From Chrysoporthe austroafricana (taxonomy: Eukaryota; Ascomycota; Sordariomycetes; Diaporthales; Cryphonectriaceae): a stretch of DNA of 64,000 nt. How positions within the stretch are numbered: position 1 is the stretch's first letter; the number at the start of each line of letters is the position of its first letter. The notes under the pieces are model-generated. The model saw nothing but the letters and a program-made list of their open reading frames with translations, searched no databases and was not told the origin of the DNA. Positions 26,876 to 37,921 of this stretch are shown here, piece after piece. The position numbers and the translations under genes were made by a program. The stretch is from NCBI GenBank assembly GCA_001051155.2, contig JYIP02000005.1:3410001-3474000 (forward strand), in the 5' to 3' direction.

Positions 26876-27324
26876 GATGGAGAGTTTGTGTAGCTAATGG
26901 TGAGCTGATAGCTGTGAAGGATGGCAAGAGAATGTTCGTTACGGATTGACGGCCCTAGATTTGGTCTAAGGGCGATGACAGCGCCATGCAATGCCATCTG
27001 GAAGAGTTTCTGAAGCTTGCTTTATGAATTGTATCCTCTCGTGCTTTGCGTGAGCAGTGCGTCTACAAAGAGAGCTGGGGCTATTGAGCCAGCACGCCAT
27101 CGCCACAATGCAGGCAAGGAATGTTGCGATTTTAGAGGCAAAGATTGATAGAGACGAATCGCACCAATATTGTACATAATTGCCACAGATTTTCCCATTG
27201 TTTCCTTACCTAGTACAACTCCTGGCTCATGCATACAAATTTGGACAATCTTTGAACCGTAATGTCTATCCAAAACTTGAAATGCCCCAAGATCACACCA
27301 ATGAACCCAGAACGCACTTCGCCA

Positions 27325-29137
27325 TCAGGACCAACTTCCCAAATAAAACGACACCGCCCTATCCACCTTGCCAAACAGCGTCGACCACCGATCCCTCCAC
27401 ATAACCAGCGGCTCCGCCTCCCCCGGCGGCAGCCTCCCGGCCCCCGCCGTGTTCGGCCTCGCTGTGAACGACGCGTTGCCCTGCCCGGCAGGCCCGTACG
27501 CCATGGCCCTGCGCAGGGCCACGTCCCACGCGAAGCTGCTCTCCACGATCGCCAGCACCGTCCCCGCGCGGAGAAGGACCTCGTAGTCCACCAGCGCCCG
27601 CTGGTCCCACGTGAGCTTGCCCAGCGCGGCGGTCTCGGCCTCGTCGAGCAGGTCGCGCTTCAGCAAGACCGTGGTGTTGAGGTCCGCCGCCCGCGAGCGG
27701 AAGCGCACCACGTCGGCGTCCACGGCCGTCAGGCCCGTGGCTAGGAACGCCAGCCTCCTCTTCGCCGCCGCGCCGGCGGACGGCGGCGCCAGCGGCAGCG
27801 GCGGGAGGGCGTCCAGGTAGCTGAAGAAGTAGGCGGCCTGGTCGTCGTAGCCCGGGAAGTAGGAGAACGCGTCGCGGGCGTCCTTCTCCGTGCGGAGGTG
27901 GATGCCGATGAGCCCGTCCACGCGGCCGCGGCCGTCGCCGTCCCCAGCCTGGGCGGCGCCGTTCCTCCTCGGCCGCGGCAAGGTGAGGGAGTACACCTTG
28001 GCGAGGTTGTACAGGGCGGCGCCAGCAAGGGCCCTAACGTCGTCGCGGACTCGGAGGAGGTTCCCGAAGTCCGCCCTCAGTCCCTCGCTACTTGCCTCGC
28101 GGGTGGGCCAGGCGAAGAGCGTGTTACCCTAGCCGAACCACGAGTGTCAGCATTTGCCTCTCTTCCCCCCGGAAGGCTCTACGCATATGTGAAGAGTCGC
28201 GCGCGGGAGCTACTCCGTGAAAACAAGTCATGAGGGGAAATACTCTCGATACAACTTCCGTGCGGGTCTCGACAAGAAGTACTATTTGCAAGAGGGAAAT
28301 AATTCTGGATCGACCTACCAGGTGCACGCGCACAGGGTAGTGGCGCTTCTCGGGCGGGAGGCTCTCGTCTAGGTATTTTCTGAACTCAGCCGTCAGGTTC
28401 TGGGGCCTCGCGAGGATGGTCGTTGGTATGTCTTCGTGGATGGCGAACTGGTCTGTCAGCTGCTGAAGGTTGACGTCTAGGGGCTTGAGGAGGGAGGGCC
28501 TGTCATAGAGGGCGTCGAGGGAGTCGTAGACTCTAAGCTGAGGGCAGTGAGACTGGAGGGAGGAGCGAAGCCTAGGCACGGAGAACATGTACTCCAGGCC
28601 AGCGCCCTTGGATTGTTGCGCGCCATGGAGGTTGCTGATGTCTGAGACAGAGCGTAGGGCTATTCGGGGGAGGATGAGTTGCGCTGGGAACCTGTCAATA
28701 TACATACACACAAGCAGGAAACGAAGCAACGAGGGCGGATAGGTGTGCTGTTAGTCCGTGCTGGAAGGGATAGAACGCCACGCACCTCCAATCTCGATCG
28801 CAAACCGCACACAATTCAGCGCCCCGTTCTTGACCTCCCCCAGCCCGCCCGGCACGGGCTCACACGACACTATCACAGCATGGTGTTCGGGGTACCACCG
28901 TCTGCTGGCGCACAGATTCGCCAACTCGTGGCCGTCTAGGTCGCCGCCAAGGTCACCGCGCTCCAGGAAGTCGGCGACGAAGAGCTTCTTCTCGTCCTGG
29001 AAGCTGCGGAGGATCTCGGCGTAGGTCTCGCGGGCCCGGGGCGAGTGGTCGCGAATGTAGGGCACCGTGAAGAGGACGAGAAGGACCGCGACCAGGAGAT
29101 ACCTGATGATGCGAAAGAGCCGGGGGGAGGACGACAT
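27325..29137 (-). CDS. Golgi-type GDP-fucose O-fucosyltransferase-like protein
   Basis: Three exons, 29137-28782, 28691-28319 and 28128-27325, encode 510 residues; introns are 90 and 190 nt and phase is preserved. The first donor used is GTGGCG, because the stronger-looking GTGCGT five bases upstream breaks the frame, while the chosen site gives AIEIGGAFPAQLILPRI. One membrane anchor at about residues 9-26 precedes a charged stem, a type II Golgi topology. The NLCASRRWY segment, the GLGEVKNGALNCVRFAIEIGG loop and GLIGIHLRTEKDA (about residue 318) resemble the donor-binding parts of the O-fucosyltransferase fold. Fungal members are poorly studied and their acceptor is unknown. The gene is convergent with NUP159, about 450 bases between stops. 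Confidence 0.72.
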
Positions 29138-32081
29138 TTTTGGACGGGCGCCGAGGATGAATATATTCGCAGCGAGAGGAGGGGGTCAGCCTACGACGTA
29201 GGACAGAACGCAACGTCGATCATCATGGTCAGCAGATTGACGGGACCATGAGCAAAGGCGCGTTCAGGAGGAAGAAGCTGGGTGCAAACAAAAATGCTTG
29301 TGCTCCCTTGCTTGGAATGAAGCTGGAGCGTTCGAGACTAAAAGGGCGTGGCGCCGACCGGCTCTTCAGCTGTCCCGAGCTACCTAAGAACGATATCCAC
29401 ACTAGGGCTCCAGATTGTCTTGGCCTTTACTGGATCAGACAAATGCAATGTTCGTCTTCCTCCAGACAAGAGCACCATCTGTTCTGTCCAACTCCAAAGA
29501 GAAGCTCGGAGCGGGACCGGCTTCCGGAGGCGGGACCGGCGAGCTCCCGGGCCCTGCACCGATTCAGATCCGGCTTCAGGGTATTCCCTCTTCGGAAGCG
29601 CATCCGCTGGGCTGCTCCATGCTATAGAACAAGCCTATCTCACCGACGTCGTTTCTTTTAGTAGGGCGGCCGGCCGATGCGCCATGGTGCATGGTGAAAG
29701 GCGAACGCCTGGCTCGCGCGGCTTGGGGACACGACGGGTCTGCCAACCTGGCCGGCGTTCACCTGCAGCGCGCCCCGGCGCAAGCTTCGAAATTGCCGTG
29801 TGACCCTGTGCGACGGCCGGCTACCTGCGCATGATGCTGTTCGTGAGACCCCGTTGCCCGGGCCACAGTGTCGTCCTGTCCGCATCGCAGTGGGGGCAGC
29901 GATGGTGACACGGCGAGACCGGCCGCGGGCGCACCGTGGCCTCGCCGGCCGCGGCCAGCAGTGTGCTATGCACAGCCCTCAAGGGCCAGACGCTCAGAAT
30001 GGTCCGTCGCTCGTTGTTCGCTGTATCTGATGCACACCGAGCCGCTCTATGGTGATCTGCAGGCCGTGCGGGATCGTACGTGGATTCGTCCGCGTCCTAG
30101 TTGCTAGGTCCATCCCTTGGCGCAGAGTGACATCAAGAGTCAAGGCGACTATGCCGTCGGCTGATCTTCAAGGCACATATGCGGTCCACTGTCTGTGCCG
30201 CTGTCAGTTACCCACGCACCACGCGACCGGCCCTGGATCGCATCGAGCGTGAAAGTGGAGCGCAGGTTGAAGAACGGACGCACGGCGCGGGTCCATCCAC
30301 AGGGCTCGCGAACCTGATTGCGTTCCCCCGGCGGCGATGCACCCCCGGGCCCGGACTCAAGGAAGACCTCGTGTCGTTGAGGCTGCGCATTAAGCGCCTT
30401 CCGGGCGGGTGGTTTCAGATCTATAGGCCATCGTAAATGAGGGATGGTCTCAATGCTGCCCCCAAGGTCTTCAGGTATAATGGGGGGCACATGGTAATAT
30501 AGGTAAGATCATCCATGGCAGGACTGCATATCTTCGATCGGAAGAGCTTCCGGCCCAGTGACAGCCAGCGGGCCCCCTCCCTAGACTTCAGACGATTTGT
30601 CTTGGTCTGAGCTCCGGAGCTGAACCTGGAGTGCGCAGCTCTGAGATCAAGATCACACCCTCCATTTCCAAGGCAAGCTCACGGCCCGACCTCGAAGGCC
30701 ATCGAGATCTCGCACGCGGGGGTCGCACCTCAGGTCTGGGGCGTGCGGGCGATCCGGATATTCCGCTGTACATCACGGCCAGCATGATGGAATACGCGTC
30801 CTGGCGAGACCCAAGCGGCATGATGTGAGGATCATACGGCTGGCTAGAGGGAGAGTTCGTGTTCACCAGCTAATGAGACCTGTGCTGCGCGTTGCCACCG
30901 AGACCTGAGCAATAAGCATCAGTCTTCGGCTTTCGGCTGCTGCTGTCCTACGTGACATTGCAGGCCGCGTTGCATACGCCACGGCCAGCCAGACACCATC
31001 TCATCTCGATGGGCTTCTGCCGCTGCAGATGCGTGCGCACGCCCCCCCTCCCATCATTGTGTGGTCCGGACCTGCTTGCTCTGTGCTGCCGCCAGCCACC
31101 GTGCAGGACAGATAAGAGCTTGTGCGAGGTGGGCCGCATGCAGGACGGATAAAATGGCACACACAGAGGAGAGAAGGAGGGGGGGGGAGGCCGCGGAGAG
31201 GGGTGATATGTCGATTCCTCCTGGCCGGCGCATCACGTACCAAACAACGCTGGTACTCAGTAGTGTGTAGTGGTGAGTATACCCCAGACTACCAAAGTAC
31301 CGGCAAGGCAGAGCCTTCTTTGTGTGGCCCAATGGCGGAGCTGACCAGTCCCGGACGGCGAGAACCCGGCCAGGTCGGGTTCTGCACGGCATCTCCCACC
31401 CTCCCTCGTCCTCTTGCTTTTTGCTTCCTAATTTTTCTTTCTTTCTTTTTGAGTTTTCTATCCCCCATGTTGCAGGCGCCAGGACACATGGGGAGAGAGG
31501 ACACGGGAGAATTCTCGGTGCCAGCCAGGCTAGCAGGCGACGAAGGATTGCGCGCCATAAAATTAGACGCGGGTTTCTAAGTATACACCCTTGGCTCCAC
31601 CCCGCTGTAAGTACCCAGCTCCACGGACCGATGGGATGATATCACCTAGCCACGGGCTAAGAGCAGTTGGTGATATCCCGTGAGATGCAGGAATAGAAAA
31701 ATAGCATGGCTGGTGTAGCGCAAGAGGGCGTTCCCGAGATCTGATCGCAAGCGGGTCACCAGTTACCTGCAGTGTGGAGTGGGCCCACGCCGAGCAGATG
31801 TGGGCTGGGCTGGGCGAGAGGAGAGGAAGCAGGAGAGCGAGAGAGAGGGGGGGGGTGTGAGTGCGTGAGAAGAGGGAGGAGAGAGAGGGCAGAGGCAGCG
31901 GGAGGGCGTTCGAGGGGGTGCAAGACGAGGGAAAGACGAGGGCAGGGCGAAAAGTGGAGACGACGCGTCTGGGCGACGCGTGACGGACGCCAAAAAACGC
32001 GCTCTGGCCTCGCCCCTCTGGTTGATGGTCCTGCATGGACAGACAGACACCTTCGTTCACACCACAACCCGCCCGCCCGCA

Positions 32082-32150
32082 CGCCCTCCTCACGCCCTCC
32101 CCTCCTCGCACCCTCCTCGCACGCCCTCCTCCTCGCACCCTTCCCTGTCC
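32082..32150 (+). repeat. Imperfect CGCCCTCCTC-type tandem repeat
   Basis: Units of about 10-12 bases (CGCCCTCCTC, GCACCCTCCTC) repeat with small changes over about 70 bases, forming an almost pure pyrimidine strand interrupted by GCA/ACG. Confidence 0.6.
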
Positions 32151-32259
32151 CACCCATGATCCCTCCGCACATCTCGACCTTGCAGCACGAGTTGACAGGA
32201 CCAGGCCCCCCTCCCAAGTGCTTGCATCTCCTGCACCTGCATCCGATCGATACTGTACT

Positions 32260-32350
32260 ATACTGTGCCGTGCTCTGCCGTGCTCTTCTGTGCTCTACTC
32301 TGCGGTTCTCTGCTGTGCTGTGCTGTGCCGTGCCGTGCCGTGCTCTCCTG
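32260..32350 (+). repeat. GTGCY pentanucleotide tract
   Basis: About 90 bases are made of degenerate GTGCT/GTGCC/GTGCTCT units, ending in seven near-perfect pentamers (GTGCT GTGCT GTGCC GTGCC GTGCC). It lies about 2.4 kb upstream of the start at 34746. Confidence 0.7.
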
Positions 32351-34745
32351 CACATGTGCTACATCAGGTCGTTCGTGCGCTCGCTCGTTCGATGGATGGT
32401 CCGCCCGTTCTTCTTTCTTTCTTCCCTGTGCATGTCTCCAGAGGATAATGGTCTGGCTGCGCATGCCGAGCCCAGCCTCCGTGCTCGTCCCCCTAATCAG
32501 GATTTTGTTGTCCCTTTTTTTTTTTTTTGTCTTTTTTTTTCGTGTCTTGGTGACGAAATCGCCTGGCTCCCTTGGAGTGAATCGTCACCCCGTCACGCCG
32601 TCATCTCGTCCCCAGCCCCTCCTGTTTCCCAACAATATCGCAGCAGGGCCGGCGTCATTGACGGCTGATCCTGGCTGCTCGTGATCAGCAGCCAACAGGT
32701 GCGCACCTGGCGGTCCTGTCTCACTTTCGCACACGCCTCGACTCCACCGGCGGCGGCCTGGCGGCAACGTCCAGCCCCCCGGCCCTGTCACGCCTGTGCC
32801 CGTCCTGCTTGCCGTCAGCCCGTCAGCCCGTCAGCCCGTCCTACCCAGTCGCCAGTACGGTACCTGCTGGGCCCTGCTGGTCCCCCAGCCTCGATTCGCC
32901 CTCGACAGTCCACAATCGGCGGGCTCGACAATCGAGAACTTCGGGTAGCGAAAGCTGGATCAACGGGCCTTGCGCGTATCCACACAGCAGGAACAGCCTC
33001 GCTCGCATCCCAACCCACCCCTCAGCTCGACCTCCGCCGATTACTTGCATCTGCAACTCCCAGCACGGCCCAGCGCGCGGCACTGCCCACCAGGCCTGGC
33101 ACCGGTTGGCGTCCGTGTGCCCTAAGAACCCAATCTTGCACCCGCCGCAGCGTCTGTGTCCACCGTCCGTGTCATCGATCGCAGTCACAGCGCAGGGCAG
33201 GGCAGCGCCGCGCAGGACAGAGCGATAAACTCCCGCCCCGCCTGCGCTGTGGGACAGATCGGGCCGGGGCTTTTCCCTCGGGCGTTGGCGCGCGCATAGC
33301 AGCAGCGGCAGCAGCGTCTTCTCTGCATCATCTGGTCTGGACTGGACAGGCAGGCCCCCGATCGCCGACAGGAACAGCGGTCGGGCCACAGCTGTCGCCG
33401 GCTCGGGCTTCACCTACCTGCGACACGCCTGCCTGCCCGTGACTCCGGGATCGCTGTTCGCTGCACTGCGGTGTGTTGCCCGCTCAGTGGTCACCTGCCT
33501 GCATTACACCGCCCAGCTGTTGCTGTGCTGTACCCAAGGCCTCCTCGTCGCGAGACGTCTCGCTGCGCCAGGGCCTGGGTCCACGCCCCTCCCCCGGGCC
33601 ACCACCTGCAGTAGACGCTCGGGCAGAACCCCAACGACCCCCCTTGAGCGCCTGCAGACACCACCTGCACCTTATAGTACATACATACTGCAGCTGGCTG
33701 GATCCGTCCAGCGCAGCAGGGGGACAACCGGCGCACGTCCGCTGCGTGTCGACCGGCGACGCGAGAGGCTGCCTCTCTCCTGGGCGCTCTCTGTTCATCA
33801 CGCTCCCGGGGGCGTGTGTGAGCGAGGCAGAGGGAGGGGGCTGGCCAGGGACCACCAAGGTACACTGGTACGCTGGTCGGGTGCGCTGGTACTGGGTACT
33901 GGGTATACGCTGTACGGGGGGTGGATCGGGCTAAAGAAAAGTGATCGCTGCACGCCCGCGACCCGCCACCACTGAGTGCCCCCCCGTGCCCCCGTCCAAG
34001 GTCCCCACCGCTGTACCTTTTGGCACCCGCAATCCTTCCCATCCCATCCCATCCTCTACCTCGACCCGCCTCCCACCCCGTTTCTTCTGCGCCGCCCACG
34101 CAGAGCACGACCAGGGAACCCAGAGCGTGCGTCGTTCCTACATAATATTCATACTCCCGCGCTTCGTCGCCACCCTCCCACACCCACACCCACCTCACCT
34201 TCACCAAACGATCGTTCCATTCTCTTGTCGCGCGGCCTTTCTCCCACGCTTGGCTCGCAGATAACCCCGTCGCCGCCTGTCTCTACCCCTTCGGCTTCTG
34301 GCGACACCACTCTCTCTTTTGCTCCCCCTCTGCCGCTCGCGAGCGGTGCCCCCCTTCACGACACACCACCGGTCTTTTCGCCCGGTTTAATCTAATAACC
34401 TGGTCATTAGCCACCTCACCATCCAAGAAACACAAGAAAAGCTGTGGCGTCTCACTGGCTAGCCGTCGCGAAAAACTGACACCACGGGACATACGACTTC
34501 ACTTTTTCTTCTTTATTCATCAGCGCTTTTCCCCCTGCGGAGCGCATCCTCTCTCGATAGTCGAGCCCGACCCTCTCGACCCATCGGAAACCTTGTGGAG
34601 CAGGATCTGCGCGCGCGCAGACACTGTCGCAGTGCGGATCGACGTCGCTTTTTAAAGAGGTCGTCCCTTGCTCTTGGACTCGGGCTGCGCTCGTTCCTCG
34701 GGATTGATGAGCGCACCAGCTACGTGCGCAGCAGATTGAGACGCG

Positions 34746-36635
34746 ATGAGCGCAAACCAGCAACCGGCGGCCTTGTTCGGACAAGGTCGCTTCGCCCTGC
34801 CCAGGACTCCGGAACCCTGCGCTGAGGGCGAGTGCCAGACACCCTGCACGCCGCGACCGCGCTTCAGGATAAAACGAAGACACGATGCTCAGCACCTCGC
34901 CGCACCCACCCAGCAGTTCCTCGCCTCCGTCGCTGCCGCCGACGTCCCCGTCCCGAGTATCGAGGAGCCCGCGATCGCCGACCTCGAGTCGGAAGCCTTT
35001 CCGCCTTGGAGCGACCTCGAGCGCATGGACGAGCAGATCGACGGCGGACTTCACCCTCATTACGGTCGCGAACGGCTGTCCACACCGCCAAAGACGCCTG
35101 CGCCTGACGATCCTCCGTCCCTCACCCCGTCGCGATACCCAAACTGGACCATCGACTGGATGAGCAGTTGCGAATCCAGCCCGGAGCCCGAGTCTCGGCC
35201 GTCAACCTCGCGATCAACACGCACCAGCAGGTCCTCCTTCAGCCAGCTGTCGTCCTGCTTCTCCGATGAAGAGATCCAGTTCAGCCCGGACGTATCGGCC
35301 TCGGAGAGGTTCCTGTGCTTCAACACGGAGAAGAGCCAATCCGACATGCTCCACCCCCACGGTGGCATGAGCAGACCACCGAGGAAGGCTCCCTGGACCA
35401 GAGCGATGGGCGCACACCTGTGGGCGACCTACAACATGTACCTGTCCGACCCCCGCGTCACACCGTTCCAGGTTGGCAAGAGCGGTATCCCGCCGGAGGG
35501 TGTCTGCAAGAGGGTCGCGCGCGAAGCCGCCCGTAGTTGGAAGGGGTCGAAGGCGGTCGCGAAGGCCACGAGTGTCGCCGACGCGAAGAGCGGCAGCTCG
35601 ACGCCCACGGCCGAATCGTCTGGGGCGTTCATCCGATGGCCGCATACCGGTGCAGCTACGCGCGCACACCTGAGGATGCTGTGCAAGCAGAAGGCCCGTG
35701 GCCCCAACGGCGGACAGATGCGCTTCTCGTACTTTTCCCGGAGCCCTACCCCTTTCACCACAAATACTACCACTCGGTGGGCCCAGAGACTGACCCCTGG
35801 CGCCGTTACCTCACCTTTTGAGACCGTCGACATGTCAACCTCTCTGGCGATGACCACCTCAGAAGCCATGAACCCGGAGGGACCGCTCGCACAGCTCACC
35901 AGCTCTGTGCCGGACTCACTCGTCCCAACCCCTCCTGAAAACCTTGATCACATCCCACGTCCCAACGCGGACACGGAGCCGTCACTCGAGGATCGGCGGC
36001 GCCTAGGCTCCCCCATCAACGCGAGGAGTTACGGCCCCAGCTCTTCATCCTCGCTGGCCGATGTGTTCGATCTCCCTGCGGGCGCCTTTCAGCGGCAAAC
36101 ACGCACTGTAAGCGGTCCTCGACAGAGCCTCCAGTCTCCAGTGCGCCTCAGCCGGTCGTCGACCCAGAAGAGGAAGACCCCGCAGGCCCATGAAGCACGC
36201 AAGCGGCCTAGCCTGTCGACTGATATATGGCTTGACCCGGGCATGGCCGGCCGCAGTGAGCATCATCTTGCTCACAAGAAGAGCTTCAGCCTGAGCTATG
36301 GCGAGGACAACATATTCGCCTCTCGGTCCCAGCCGCAGCTCTTCATCGACACGGCGCAGGTGACGAGCCAGCAGCCCGCCGTCCCGATGGCCGTCCCACA
36401 GCGGCTCGGCTCGCCTTTCTCGGCGTCAAGCTCGAGCCTCAGCGTGCCCAACAGGTTCAGCCAGCCTAGTCTCCTCGATGTTGCCATGTTCGGGCGTCGG
36501 TTCTCGACGGTCCACCCCCCGAGTGGCTCCCACCCCAACGAGCCTGCCAGCATCAACCTGGCTTCGAAGCTTGCATACATCGACCAACGCCTGAAGGAGT
36601 TCAACAGTCCCCGGCGGTCTGAGTCTCCCTCGTGA
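34746..36635 (+). CDS. Conserved-looking fungal protein of unknown function
   Basis: A single-exon frame encodes 629 residues and begins at an ATG after a long CT-rich leader. Most of the protein is predicted disordered, rich in Ser, Pro and Thr. One compact region at about residues 215-275 stands out: PWTRAMGAHLWATYNMYL, then DPRVTPFQVGKSGIPP and VCKRVAREAARSWKG. It is followed by a second block, AFIRWPHTGAATRAHLRMLC. The spacing of W, W, Y, F and a final R-x2-R-E-A-x2-S-W suggests a small helical domain, possibly Myb/SANT-like, but this is inference and no named family was recognised. There is no signal peptide or membrane segment; basic clusters (RPRFRIKRRH, QKRKTPQAHEARKRP) could serve nuclear import. 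A regulatory nuclear role is plausible only. Confidence 0.75.
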   Translation: MSANQQPAALFGQGRFALPRTPEPCAEGECQTPCTPRPRFRIKRRHDAQHLAAPTQQFLASVAAADVPVPSIEEPAIADLESEAFPPWSDLERMDEQIDGGLHPHYGRERLSTPPKTPAPDDPPSLTPSRYPNWTIDWMSSCESSPEPESRPSTSRSTRTSRSSFSQLSSCFSDEEIQFSPDVSASERFLCFNTEKSQSDMLHPHGGMSRPPRKAPWTRAMGAHLWATYNMYLSDPRVTPFQVGKSGIPPEGVCKRVAREAARSWKGSKAVAKATSVADAKSGSSTPTAESSGAFIRWPHTGAATRAHLRMLCKQKARGPNGGQMRFSYFSRSPTPFTTNTTTRWAQRLTPGAVTSPFETVDMSTSLAMTTSEAMNPEGPLAQLTSSVPDSLVPTPPENLDHIPRPNADTEPSLEDRRRLGSPINARSYGPSSSSSLADVFDLPAGAFQRQTRTVSGPRQSLQSPVRLSRSSTQKRKTPQAHEARKRPSLSTDIWLDPGMAGRSEHHLAHKKSFSLSYGEDNIFASRSQPQLFIDTAQVTSQQPAVPMAVPQRLGSPFSASSSSLSVPNRFSQPSLLDVAMFGRRFSTVHPPSGSHPNEPASINLASKLAYIDQRLKEFNSPRRSESPS

Positions 36636-37906
36636 AATACTTGACAGGATTCATTATACCATATCACGCAATGCGAACCACTCGTTCCTGCACACTTATC
36701 CTTCTCCTCACGACATCACGATATGACGCACGCCATGAGATGATACCAAATGGTGCGGCGGATAAAGCAAATCAACACGCAAACAATTGTTTTGGCACAG
36801 GAAACTCTCGACGACATAGATCTTCTGCATGCGACCTCTAAATGAGGTACCGGCGTTTGTCTGTCGCGTCAGCGAACCAGGGCGGCTTGGAGGACCAGGC
36901 AACACCTCCTCGCTCATTCACCAGCCTGATACCCAAGGTGTTTAGGGAATCACGGATCTGTTAGGCTTTCCTACGGTATGGGTGACCGTCTCACGACGGA
37001 AAATATTTTTGATGGACTCGACGATGTTACGAGACGATATCAAGCTGGTTGGATCTAATCCCTACGGACACTCGTTTTGGACATGGATTTACTTTGCACA
37101 CACATACCCTCTTCGGCTTGGTGGAATAGGAACAGCGCGACGAATGCGCATCAAGGGAACGGTTGGATGGTAGAAGGCACGGGTATGCGGCGAGAAACAA
37201 AAGGATTCCTTTCTCATCTTTATATATATTGCATGGGCCCATCAGGTACTACAGTACATACGAACGGAACTGGCCTTGTCGCCAGGCTACCTGTCCATGA
37301 TGATGATATGAGGGACGGAATAGTCCGGCTCAAGCAGTGAGCGTCAGTTGAATTAGATCATACCTCAAAACCAACCTGCGCCTGAACGTGTGTGCCTTGA
37401 CATGACAGTGCTGTGAAGCAAGAAGTTCTCACGCCCGGGACGACTTACTCGTACATGGCCCCGAGACGCCGCTGTGGCACGCAGCACTCTCACCCTCGCC
37501 TTCATACTGACTCCCACAAGCTCTTGAGGGGGAGCCCAAGCTCTGCTCCTGGGTTGATTTTGATTTTCCTTCCCCTTGCCAGTCTTAGCGGGCACGCCCG
37601 CAGCGATCTGCCCGCGGCCCGGGCTGTGGGGCCCAACGGGGCGCGCTTGACACCCGCCGCCCCGTGGAACTGACAGGGCTGCATGCCTGTCTGGCCGGCT
37701 CTCCAGGAGCCCCGCAGGGGTAGCTGCTGTAGCTCCTCCAGACCTCAGCTCAGCCAGCAGCCAGCCTTCTTCGCGTTAACTATAACCCCTCCCCTCCCTC
37801 CTCTGATCTTCCCAACCCACACCCCCCCAACCCCCACCGTGCAAACCCTCACCAACGTCTCCTCTCCTGTGCAGCAGCGCCTCTCCCCGCACAGAAGCTG
37901 GTTTAG
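36636..37906. other. Spacer and PER1 promoter
   Basis: No supported gene. The last 150 bases before the PER1 start are C-rich, with CCAACCCACACCC-type runs. Confidence 0.45.
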
Positions 37907-37921
37907 ATGACGATACGATGA
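37907..37921 (+). promoter_or_regulatory. Four-codon uORF overlapping the PER1 start (ATGA)
   Basis: An ATG at 37907 opens a four-codon frame (M-T-I-R) whose TGA stop at 37919 overlaps the PER1 ATG at 37918. This arrangement is known to permit termination-reinitiation and usually lowers translation of the main frame. The uORF is read directly from sequence; its use depends on the transcript starting upstream. Confidence 0.55.

Larger units (their letters stand above)
29138..34745. other. Long GC-rich spacer with simple repeats
   Basis: 5.6 kb without a supported gene. The part from 31780 to 34740 has long purine or pyrimidine tracts, several tandem short repeats and poly-T runs, and may include a long 5' leader of the gene at 34746. 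Open frames here are driven by high GC on both strands and show low-complexity translations rich in Arg, Pro and Ser. Confidence 0.5.

Noticed and set aside
32258..32684. Overlapping open frames in both strands across the GTGCY repeat
   Set aside because: They are repeat-driven Cys/Ala/Val or His/Ser/Thr runs with no conserved features.
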